DNA from: JADJRG01 sp964474905
Lineage (GTDB): Bacteria > Myxococcota_A > Polyangia > Nannocystales > Nannocystaceae
Direction: 5' to 3'
Length of the DNA stretch: 64,000 nucleotides
Assembly (NCBI GenBank): GCA_964474905.1
Contig: CAYYUP010000012.1
Coordinates: forward strand, 46,337 to 110,336
This document shows, one piece after another, positions 44,859 to 52,647 of this stretch. Numbering within the stretch: position 1 is the stretch's first letter; the number at the start of each line of letters is the position of its first letter. The position numbers were made by a program, and so were the translations under genes. The notes under the pieces were generated by a model. The model saw nothing but the letters and a program-made list of their open reading frames with translations, was not told the origin of the DNA and ran no database searches.

Positions 44859-45836
44859 CTAGAGCCGGCCGACGTACTGGTAGGGGAAGCGGCGGGCGTT
44901 GACCTGGGTTTCGACCATGCGGATCGTGCCGGTTTGGCTGCGCAGGGCCATGGTCTGCAGGTGGAGGTAGTCGCCGATCCGTCGCACGCCCTTGATCAGG
45001 TGGCCAGTGGTCACGCCTGTGGCGACGAAGATGACGTCGCCGCGGCAGAGATCGCCGAGCTCCATGATCTTGTCGACATCGTCTAAGAAGCCCATCGTCT
45101 TGGCCCGCTCACGCTCGTCATCGGAGCGGAAGCGGAGCTGGCCGAAAAACTCGCCGTCGAGGGCGAGCAGGGCGGCGGCTGCGAGAACCCCCTCGGGTGC
45201 ACCACCTGTTCCTACGACCATATCGATGCCGCTCTTGGGGATGCAGGTGGCGACGGCGGGGGCGACATCTCCGTCGGAGACCAGCATGATCCGGGCGCCG
45301 GCATCGCGGAGATCCTGGACGATTTGTTGGTGCCTTGGGCGGTCGAGAACGACGACCGTCATCTCGTCAGTGCGACGCCCTTTGGCAGCAGCGAGAGCCC
45401 GCAGGTTCTCGGTCGGTGACATCTCTAGGTGGACCACGCCCTTGCCCTCGGGCCCGGTCGCGATCTTATACATATAGGTGTCGGGGGCGTGGAGGAGGTC
45501 ACCCTTGTTGGCGACGGCGAGCACGGCCATCGCCCCGGGGCCGCCGGAGGAGCAGAGGTTTGTGCCCTCGAGGGGGTCGACAGCGATGTCGACCTCGGGC
45601 AGCTCGGGGTCGTGGGGGCCCACTTTTTCGCCGATGTAGAGCATCGGCGCTTCGTCGCGCTCACCTTCGCCGATGACAATGGTGCCGCGGGCGTTGACCC
45701 GCTCAAAGGCCTCGCGCATGGCCGTGACTGCGCGCTGGTCGGCACCTTCGCCATCACCGCGGCCGATCATCGAGGAGGCGGCGATCGCTGCGGCTTCGGT
45801 GACGCGTGCGTATTCGAGTACGAGGGTGCGGTTCAT
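44859..45836 (-). CDS. glpX: Fructose-1,6-bisphosphatase, class II
   Basis: A 325-residue GlpX protein. Motifs: ASSMIGRGDGEGADQRAV, IGEGERDEAPMLYIGE and VDIAVDPLEGTN carry the metal and phosphate ligands; SDGDVAPAVATC, VGTGGAPEGVLAAAAL and FVATGVTTGHLIKGV are the later family blocks. It removes the 1-phosphate of fructose-1,6-bisphosphate in gluconeogenesis. It is the last gene of the hom-thioesterase-glpX cluster, 23 bases after the thioesterase. Confidence 0.96.
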   Translation of the reverse strand: MNRTLVLEYARVTEAAAIAASSMIGRGDGEGADQRAVTAMREAFERVNARGTIVIGEGERDEAPMLYIGEKVGPHDPELPEVDIAVDPLEGTNLCSSGGPGAMAVLAVANKGDLLHAPDTYMYKIATGPEGKGVVHLEMSPTENLRALAAAKGRRTDEMTVVVLDRPRHQQIVQDLRDAGARIMLVSDGDVAPAVATCIPKSGIDMVVGTGGAPEGVLAAAALLALDGEFFGQLRFRSDDERERAKTMGFLDDVDKIMELGDLCRGDVIFVATGVTTGHLIKGVRRIGDYLHLQTMALRSQTGTIRMVETQVNARRFPYQYVGRL

Positions 45837-45859
45837 GGTCTGTCTCCTGGCTGGTGCGG

Positions 45860-46399
45860 CTAGCTATGGTTTAAGGGCCGGTCGGATCTGGGCGGTGCTG
45901 CGGGCTTCACCGGCTCGCTTGGATCGCCGAGCCTGGCCTCTGTGAGGCGCTGGTAGAGGTCCGGGGGAAAGGGCACAGGACGGCCTGTGCGAGGGTTTAG
46001 GCAGCAATGGGCAGTGGTCGCGAGCAGCACGGGCAGGCTCTTTTCGAGGCCTGGCCGGTCGCCGACTTCGACGCTGAATCGATAGGCAAAGAGGAGGCGG
46101 GCGCGGCTTTGCAGGACAAGGCCGGCGCGCAGGGTCAGCATGTCGTCGAAGCGCGCGGGGCCGGTGTATCGAACGCTTAATTCGGTGACGGGCACCGCGA
46201 ATCCGGCGGCCTCGACCTCGGCGTAAATGGTGTCGCGGGCCCGCAGGTACTCGATGCGCGCATGCTCTAAATAGCGGATATACGAGCCGTGGTAGACAAC
46301 ACCCATCGCGTCGGTATCGGCGTAGAGCACCCGCACACGGGCGACCTCCGGCAGGATCTCGGGCACGTGTAGATGCCGGCTCTTGCCCTTGTTGCTCAT
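45860..46399 (-). CDS. Acyl-CoA thioesterase, hotdog fold (YbgC/FcbC-like)
   Basis: A 179-residue 4HBT-family protein with VRVLYADTDAMGVVYHGSY, holding the catalytic Asp, then IRYLEHARIEYLRARDTIY and the strand TELSVRYTGPARFDDMLTLR. Relatives hydrolyse acyl-CoA thioesters; YbgC is associated with the Tol-Pal system, but no tol genes are here. Its start overlaps the hom stop (ATGA). The C-terminal 25 residues are Pro/Arg-rich. Confidence 0.9.
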   Translation of the reverse strand: MSNKGKSRHLHVPEILPEVARVRVLYADTDAMGVVYHGSYIRYLEHARIEYLRARDTIYAEVEAAGFAVPVTELSVRYTGPARFDDMLTLRAGLVLQSRARLLFAYRFSVEVGDRPGLEKSLPVLLATTAHCCLNPRTGRPVPFPPDLYQRLTEARLGDPSEPVKPAAPPRSDRPLNHS

Positions 46400-47739
46400 G
46401 TGTCGTCCTCGGTGTCGCTGAGGATCCGCAGGCGGTGGGGCGCGTGGGGCAGGTCGGGAGAAGCTCGGAGCTCGGCGAGGGCAGCAAGCGTGGCGGCTTC
46501 GCGGGCGGGCTCGGTGAGCATGATCAGCGGCACGTGATCGCAGCCCGGGGCCCCGTCTTGATGCATGTATTTGATGCTCACCCCGTGGGCACCGAGGCAG
46601 GTGGTGATCCGCCCAAGCACACCCGGCCGGTTGGGGGCATCGATGCGGAGGTAGTTCTCGTGCTCGAGGTTGTCCAGGCTGGCCGCGGTCGCCGGTGAAC
46701 TTTGGATCGCGACGACCGACAGCGGGCTGCCCTTTAGTCGCGTGAGCAGCAGGCGGGCGACCTCGATGATGTCCGAGAGAACAGCTACGCCGGTCGGCAT
46801 CATGCCGGCGCCGCGTCCGTAGTAGAGGCTGCGTCCGAGGCCCTGCGAGCGGACCAGGCAGGCGTTGTAAGGGCCGTGCACCCCGGCGAGCACGTGATCT
46901 TTGGGGACCAGTGTCGGCTGCACTCGGACCTGCAGCTGGGGACCAGTGTTGTTGTTGGGTGCATCGATGTCACCTGTGCGCTCGGCGATCGCGAGGCTCT
47001 TGATCACATAGCCGAGGTCGGCGGCGGCGCGCATGTCGAGAGCGGTGATCGACTCGATGCCCTCGGTCGGGATGTTGCGGGGATCGATGCGCCATCCGAA
47101 GGCGACCTGGGCTAAGAGCGTGAGCTTGTGGGCTGCGTCGCCACCGCTGACGTCGAGGCTCGGATCGGCCTCGGCAAAACCTGCCTCTTGGGCCATTTTT
47201 AGTGCATCGGCGTAGGTCAAGCCCCGGCGGCCCATGGCGTCGAGGATGAAGTTGGATGTGCCGTTGAGGATGCCGCAGACGCGGTCGATGCGATCGGAGG
47301 CGAGGCCCTCGCGCAGCGATCGCAGAAGGGGGATGCCACCGGCGACGGCGCCCTCAAAGAAGACCCCGAGGCCCTTCGCTTCGGCGGTTGCGAAGATCTC
47401 TGCGCCGCGCTCGGCCAGCACCGCCTTGTTGGCGCTGACCACATGTTTGCCGGCCCTAAGCGCGGCGAGGATGTAGGTACGTGCCGGCTCGACGCCACCG
47501 ATCAGCTCGACGATCACGTCGATCTCTGGGTCGTTGAGGATCGCCGCGGCGTCCGTGGTTAAAAGGCCAGGTTGTACGGCGACATCGCGTTCGCGCGCGG
47601 GGTCGCGGACGAGCACACGCTTGACCTCGACGCTGGCGCCGAGGCGCGCTTCGATCGCGGGCCGATTGTCAGCGAGGAGGCGGAGGCAGCCGGCGCCGAC
47701 ATTGCCGAGGCCGAGCACACCGAGGACGATCCTTCGCAT
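46396..47739 (-). CDS. hom: Homoserine dehydrogenase
   Basis: A 447-residue protein: Rossmann GVLGLGNVGAGCLRLL, HVVSANKAVLAERG, catalytic region EGAVAGGIPLLRSLREGLA and ILNGTSNFILDAM, AEADPSLDVSGGDAAHK, with a C-terminal ACT domain (YLRIDAPNRPGVLGRITTCL) that normally gives threonine feedback. It reduces aspartate semialdehyde to homoserine on the route to threonine and methionine. First gene of a three-gene minus-strand unit. Confidence 0.96.
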   Translation of the reverse strand: MRRIVLGVLGLGNVGAGCLRLLADNRPAIEARLGASVEVKRVLVRDPARERDVAVQPGLLTTDAAAILNDPEIDVIVELIGGVEPARTYILAALRAGKHVVSANKAVLAERGAEIFATAEAKGLGVFFEGAVAGGIPLLRSLREGLASDRIDRVCGILNGTSNFILDAMGRRGLTYADALKMAQEAGFAEADPSLDVSGGDAAHKLTLLAQVAFGWRIDPRNIPTEGIESITALDMRAAADLGYVIKSLAIAERTGDIDAPNNNTGPQLQVRVQPTLVPKDHVLAGVHGPYNACLVRSQGLGRSLYYGRGAGMMPTGVAVLSDIIEVARLLLTRLKGSPLSVVAIQSSPATAASLDNLEHENYLRIDAPNRPGVLGRITTCLGAHGVSIKYMHQDGAPGCDHVPLIMLTEPAREAATLAALAELRASPDLPHAPHRLRILSDTEDDT

Positions 47740-47984
47740 GACCCGCGGACACTAACGAGCGCCGATGAGTGCGGTCAACGGCTGGCGAGCGGGGTCACGT
47801 CAATGCTGCGGCTCTGGGTGGGGGCTCGGCGGGCGACGGTCGCAAGCTCACGGCGGTCACCTGCGAGAATCAGGGGATCGAGAATGTTGTGAGGGCGATC
47901 GAGCACTAGATAGACAAATGGACGAAAACGCGCATGCAGCACCTCTATTGTCCGCCGATAGGCCTTTGGCTACCCTCGCGGCTG

Positions 47985-49274
47985 ATGAGCACCATTGTCC
48001 ATGTCCACGCGCGCGAGATCCTAGATTCGAGGGGCAATCCGACCGTCGAGGTCGAGGTCCACACTGAGTACGGCAGCGTCGGTCGGGCGGCTGTGCCTTC
48101 GGGGGCGAGCACCGGCGAACACGAGGCGCACGAACTCCGTGACGGCGACGCCGAGCGCTTCGGTGGCAAGGGAGTGTTGGACGCAGTCGGCAACGTCAAT
48201 AGGTATTTGGCGGAGGCCGTAGAGGGGCTCGACGCTGGCGATCAGGTGGCGCTCGACCGCGCGCTCATTGACGCGGATGGTTCGCCGAACAAGGCCAATC
48301 TCGGCGCCAACGCGATCCTCGGGGTCTCACTGGCAGCCGCACGTGCGGCCTCCTACGACGTTGGTCTGCCCCTCTATCGCTACCTCGGCGGTCCCCTGAG
48401 TCGCACCCTGCCGGTGCCTCTCATGAACGTGATCAACGGTGGCGCCCACGCGGACAACAACCTCGACTTTCAAGAGTCGATGATCGTGCCGCACGGATTT
48501 GACAGCTTTCCCGAGGCGTTGCGGGCCGGCGTCGAGGTTTTTCATACGCTGAAAAAAATCCTCTCAAAGCAGGGCAAGTCGACAGCGGTCGGTGACGAAG
48601 GTGGTTTTGCCCCGGACATGGCGAGCAACACCGAGGCGCTCGGCACCCTGACTCAGGCGATCGAGGCCGCGGGCTACCGCCCAGGTGAGCAGATAAGCCT
48701 CGCGCTCGACGTCGCCGCCTCGGAGTTTTTTGATCGGGAGGCGGGCGTGTACGTGCTCGCCGGCGAGGGCGGTGGTCGCCTCGACTCGGGCGCGCTCGTC
48801 GATCTCTACGCCGATCTAGCGGGGCGTTTTCCGCTGGTCTCGATCGAAGACGGCATGGACGAGAACGACTGGGACGGCTGGAGCACCCTCACCGATCGCA
48901 TCGGCGAGCGGGTGCAGCTCGTCGGCGACGATCTCTTCGTGACCAACATTCAGCGTTTGCGCCGGGGCATCGAGCAGGGGGTCGCGAACGCGCTCCTGGT
49001 CAAGGTCAACCAAATCGGCACCCTTACCGAGACCTTAGAGGCGGTCAGGCTTGCCCATCGCAGTGCCTATCGCTGCGTGATCTCCCACCGCAGCGGCGAG
49101 ACCGGGGACACCTTTATCGCCGATCTCGCTGTGGGTTGTGAGGCGGGGCAGATCAAGACCGGATCGGCGTCTCGCTCCGATCGGGTCGAGAAATACAACC
49201 AGCTCCTGCGGATCGCCGAGGAACTCGGTGACGACGCCCACTATCCCGGTCGCAGCCTCTTTAAAGCCCGCTAA
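47985..49274 (+). CDS. eno: Enolase
   Basis: A 429-residue protein from ATG 47985 (MSTIVHVHAREILDSRGNPT), full family length. SGASTGEHEAHELRDGD, ANAILGVSLAAARAAS, DEGGFAPDM, SIEDGMDENDWDGW, LVGDDLFVTN and ISHRSGETGDTFIADLAVG supply the catalytic Glu/Lys residues and magnesium ligands. It interconverts 2-phosphoglycerate and phosphoenolpyruvate. It stands alone, divergent from hom. Confidence 0.98.
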   Translation: MSTIVHVHAREILDSRGNPTVEVEVHTEYGSVGRAAVPSGASTGEHEAHELRDGDAERFGGKGVLDAVGNVNRYLAEAVEGLDAGDQVALDRALIDADGSPNKANLGANAILGVSLAAARAASYDVGLPLYRYLGGPLSRTLPVPLMNVINGGAHADNNLDFQESMIVPHGFDSFPEALRAGVEVFHTLKKILSKQGKSTAVGDEGGFAPDMASNTEALGTLTQAIEAAGYRPGEQISLALDVAASEFFDREAGVYVLAGEGGGRLDSGALVDLYADLAGRFPLVSIEDGMDENDWDGWSTLTDRIGERVQLVGDDLFVTNIQRLRRGIEQGVANALLVKVNQIGTLTETLEAVRLAHRSAYRCVISHRSGETGDTFIADLAVGCEAGQIKTGSASRSDRVEKYNQLLRIAEELGDDAHYPGRSLFKAR

Positions 49275-49346
49275 GGGCGGCTCTCTCTAGGCCGCATCTG
49301 CGACCTGGGGAAAGCGCTCGGGTTCGGTCTGCTAGGCTCCACTGCA

Positions 49347-51065
49347 ATGTTCGCTGGACTCACTCTGTCGCTGGCGCTTGGGCTCGGGCTCGGGTCGGCG
49401 GTGCTTGGATCTCTGGAGCCGAGTGGGGCCCATGAGGCGGGCGACGACGCGGGCAACAAGGTCGTGACAGCGCCTGCTCAAGCGGGACCGTCGACGGCTT
49501 CATCAGCCACGGATGGGGCGCAGGGGCCCGAGAGCGCGTTATCCGAGAGGACCTCCGTCGCCGCCGATCAGGCCCTGGAGGTTGTGCTCGGCTGTGGTCT
49601 TCGGCTTGTGGTTGCCCGTGATCGTACGTTGCCGGTGGCGGCCGTTGTTCTCGCCTTAGAGAGTGGTCCCGAGGATGATCCCGAAGAGTACCCCGGGCTG
49701 GTGCATGCGCTCGCGTACCACCTCCTGCACGGCAACCGCGAACTCAGGCCAGGCGAATCGATCGACACTGTGCATGCGGGCGGTGGCGTCTCGAGCCTGG
49801 CGATGGGTCTCGCACAGATCCGCTTTGAGAGCGTCTTGCCGGCGTCGCGATTGGAGGAGGTGCTGTGGATCGAATCGCAGCGACTGCGCGCTCCGACGGT
49901 CAGCAAGGCGCTCTGGAAAAAAACAATCGGCTGGGCCAAGAGCGACCCGCGACGCCCCGGGATCCTGTCTCCCGCGGCTCTGGCGGTCGTGCATGGGGTG
50001 CCCGGGCTGGCCCACGACGGGCGCCGTCCGGGGGCTGAGCTCGCATCGATCACCGGGGCCGCGCTTGCGGCTCAGCTCCGAACCCGTTTTACCTACGCAC
50101 AAGCGACGCTCGTGGTGGTCGCTCCAAATGAGCCGCGCGAGGTAGTGGCGATGATCGAGCCGCTCTTCGCCGATCTTCCGCGGGCGCAGCGAAAGGTCGG
50201 ACGGCGTCTGCCCGGGGCACGTCGAAGTCCTGAGCAGGCGGCCGCGGACGCTGCTGCCAAAGCGAGTGCCAAGGTACCCGAGCAACCGCCCGCGGTCGGC
50301 ACAGAGCCCGGCGCAGTGCCTGTCGGCGGTGCCGCGACGGCTCCCTCTGGCAGCGCGTCAGGGGCACCTCAATCTCAGCCGCCGGTTGCTGACAGCGAAG
50401 CACCTGCCGCGAGTGGCACACCCGCAGTGGGGGACACTCCTGTTGTCGAGGGCACGCCTGTCACCGAACCTGACCCAGAGGTCATACCCGTGGGTCCGCA
50501 CAAGGTACCGATCTACGCTTGGTCGGTGCCAGGGGATCCGGCCGCCAATGCCTGGGCGACCGCGGTTTGCCGGACCCTAAACCGGCAGCGCCGCACCCGG
50601 TCGGATCCCAAGGGTCTACGGGTGAAGTGTGTGATCGACAGCGATCCGCGGCGCACGTCTGTTTTGGTTCAAGTGGTCGGCACGCCGGAGCCGCTAGCGG
50701 CGCTTCGTGAGCGTATCGCGCGATTGGCCATCGGGCGCGGTCGGAATCAGCTGCGTTCGCAGGCGAAGGGCTTGGCGCGAGAGTTGAGCTTTGCCGCCCA
50801 TCATCCCCTCGGACTCGCGCGTCAGCTCGCGATCTCTGCGGACACCGGTGTCGGTGAGCGGTCGCAGGTATTGGGCATCGATGCGCTGAGCGGCGCGGCT
50901 GCGCTTGCCGAGGTCGATACGCTCGCCGAGGTCTTTCCCGCAATGCTGCACCTGGGCGATGCGGTCGTACTTGTTCGCCCCAAAAAGCCCGCGAAAAAGG
51001 GCAAGCCGATCGCACCCAAAAAGGGCACATCCAAGCCCGTGCCCAACGGTGGAGGCGATTCGTGA
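49347..51065 (+). CDS. M16 (insulinase-like) peptidase homologue lacking the zinc motif
   Basis: A 572-residue protein with an N-terminal signal (MFAGLTLSLALGLGLG). The M16 fold is visible in LRLVVARDRTLPVAAVVLAL and the helix PGLVHALAYHLLHGN, which aligns with HxxEH of active enzymes but reads HALAY, losing the Glu and the second His. A central Pro/Ala/Ser-rich linker (about 290-385) and a Lys/Pro-rich C-terminus flank a second half. Overlaps the next gene by four bases. Confidence 0.8.
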   Translation: MFAGLTLSLALGLGLGSAVLGSLEPSGAHEAGDDAGNKVVTAPAQAGPSTASSATDGAQGPESALSERTSVAADQALEVVLGCGLRLVVARDRTLPVAAVVLALESGPEDDPEEYPGLVHALAYHLLHGNRELRPGESIDTVHAGGGVSSLAMGLAQIRFESVLPASRLEEVLWIESQRLRAPTVSKALWKKTIGWAKSDPRRPGILSPAALAVVHGVPGLAHDGRRPGAELASITGAALAAQLRTRFTYAQATLVVVAPNEPREVVAMIEPLFADLPRAQRKVGRRLPGARRSPEQAAADAAAKASAKVPEQPPAVGTEPGAVPVGGAATAPSGSASGAPQSQPPVADSEAPAASGTPAVGDTPVVEGTPVTEPDPEVIPVGPHKVPIYAWSVPGDPAANAWATAVCRTLNRQRRTRSDPKGLRVKCVIDSDPRRTSVLVQVVGTPEPLAALRERIARLAIGRGRNQLRSQAKGLARELSFAAHHPLGLARQLAISADTGVGERSQVLGIDALSGAAALAEVDTLAEVFPAMLHLGDAVVLVRPKKPAKKGKPIAPKKGTSKPVPNGGGDS

Positions 51066-52624
51066 TCAGCCGCAGAGCGCTCATGGTTTTCGCTGGGGGG
51101 GCCGCCCTAGGCCTGCCGACAATGGCGTGCAAGCGCCGCGACATGCCTAATGTAGAGCTTGTCGACGAGGACGGCATGCCGCCCGAGACCGAGGCGATCA
51201 GCGCCTTGGCTCCGCCCTGGCCACCGGCGAAGCGGGTCGTTCTCGGCAATGATTTGCTCGTGCACTGGCTCGCCGAGGAGGATTCGCCAGCGCTGCATCT
51301 TAGGGTGCTCTTGCCGACCCACGGCCTCGACGATGAACTCGCTCCCGGGGCTGCAGCAGTGGTCGCCGAGGCGCTGGCACTGGAGCTGCGCCGATTTACC
51401 CAGCGTTACGGGTCGAGTGTTGAGCTGGTATCGCGGGTCGATCGTTTTGAGGTCGCGGTTCACGGTCTCGACAGCAAGACGGTGGCGATCATCGCGGGGC
51501 TCAGTCGGGTGCTCGCGCTCGATAAACCTGAGGCATTGCTTATCCGGGCACGCGAAGCGCTGGTTGGGGGGCTGCCGGCTGTTGACGCCGAGATGCTCGT
51601 GCTGACGAGCCTGGTCGGGCTCCTGGAAGGCCGTGATGGGGGTCGTGATCGTCTGAGCAAAGAGGGTCTCGCATCCCTCGAGATCGAAGCACTGGTCGAT
51701 GCCTGGCGCTTGGTACTCGATCCCAGGCGGGCGATGCTTGTGGTGCACGCGGGTCGCCCCGTCGAGGAGTCGGCGGTGACTCGATTGGCGAAGGCGTGGA
51801 CCCGAGGTGGCATCCTCAGTGGCTTTGGCAAGGCAAAGGGCAAGGCGCACGATCGCCTGCGACCCGCGCGAACGGGTAAAGGCAAGGGTAAGCAGCGCGG
51901 TGATGGCCCGGTGAGCAGTGCCTATCGCTTGCGCGGTGCACCGGCGGCGCCATTGCACCTCATCCAACTGTCCCCTGGGACAGCTGGAGGGGCACTGCTG
52001 ATGCTCGGTCGTATTCTACCGCTGCCGACGGTCGCCGATCGGGCCCGTGCTCGCCTCGCTCAGCGCCTCTTCCAAGAGGAATTCGACGCCCGGTTGACGA
52101 TCGTTGGTGACCGCGGCCTTTGGGTCGTTAAGGTGCCGATCCGCAGTCGCCGCAAGGCCAGCGAGGGCAAGAAAACCAAGGCCGCAGACAAGAACAAGCG
52201 TGCCCGCGACAAGAGCAAGGACAAAGAGGAAAACCTGCCCAAGGATCCGCGGGCGGCACACCTGGTGAAGAAACTCGACGAGGCCCGCGAGTTCATCCGC
52301 ACGCGTGCACCCCGTCTCCGCTTGGCCCAGGCTGCAGAGCTTTGGTTGGGCGCGAGGATGGTCCAGGCGAGCCTTACGGGGGAGGATTGGACGGCGCTCT
52401 GGAGCGAGTCGATCGACCTCTGCGTGAGCGAGGCAGAGATCAGTGGAGCCCTCGCCCGCGACGCCCAGGCGATGTTGGCGGTCGAGCCCGAAGAACTCGC
52501 TGAGTTCACGCGGAGGTGGCTCGACTACGACTACGGTCAGCCGGGCTGGGCCTGGGTCGCAGCGAGCAAAGAGCCCGACATGGCAGAGGCACTTCGGCAG
52601 ATCGCCAGCGTCGAAGCCATCTGA
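51062..52624 (+). CDS. Second M16-like homologue without catalytic residues, possible lipoprotein
   Basis: A 520-residue protein from GTG 51062. The N-terminus (SRRALMVFAGGAALGLPTMAC) is a signal with a possible lipobox. VLGNDLLVHWLAEEDSPALHLRVLLP matches the first M16 strands, but the zinc helix reads PGAAAVVAEALALELR with no HxxEH. A Lys-rich loop (about 355-400) interrupts the second half. With 49347-51065 it forms a coupled pair resembling the two chains of M16B heterodimers, in which normally one chain is active. Confidence 0.75.
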   Translation: MISRRALMVFAGGAALGLPTMACKRRDMPNVELVDEDGMPPETEAISALAPPWPPAKRVVLGNDLLVHWLAEEDSPALHLRVLLPTHGLDDELAPGAAAVVAEALALELRRFTQRYGSSVELVSRVDRFEVAVHGLDSKTVAIIAGLSRVLALDKPEALLIRAREALVGGLPAVDAEMLVLTSLVGLLEGRDGGRDRLSKEGLASLEIEALVDAWRLVLDPRRAMLVVHAGRPVEESAVTRLAKAWTRGGILSGFGKAKGKAHDRLRPARTGKGKGKQRGDGPVSSAYRLRGAPAAPLHLIQLSPGTAGGALLMLGRILPLPTVADRARARLAQRLFQEEFDARLTIVGDRGLWVVKVPIRSRRKASEGKKTKAADKNKRARDKSKDKEENLPKDPRAAHLVKKLDEAREFIRTRAPRLRLAQAAELWLGARMVQASLTGEDWTALWSESIDLCVSEAEISGALARDAQAMLAVEPEELAEFTRRWLDYDYGQPGWAWVAASKEPDMAEALRQIASVEAI

Positions 52625-52647
52625 GCTGCCCTAATAGTCAGGTAGGC

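Noticed and set aside
44800..44860. tRNA-like stretch GGTAGCTCAGAGCGGG between the lipoprotein and glpX
   Set aside because: It resembles a tRNA D-arm, but there is no matching acceptor stem, anticodon arm or T-arm. The GCGGG/CCCGC hairpin at 44820-44838 has no T run, so it was not called a terminator.
49260..49300. GCGGC/GCCGC hairpin after eno
   Set aside because: Short stem and no T run, so a terminator call is not supported.
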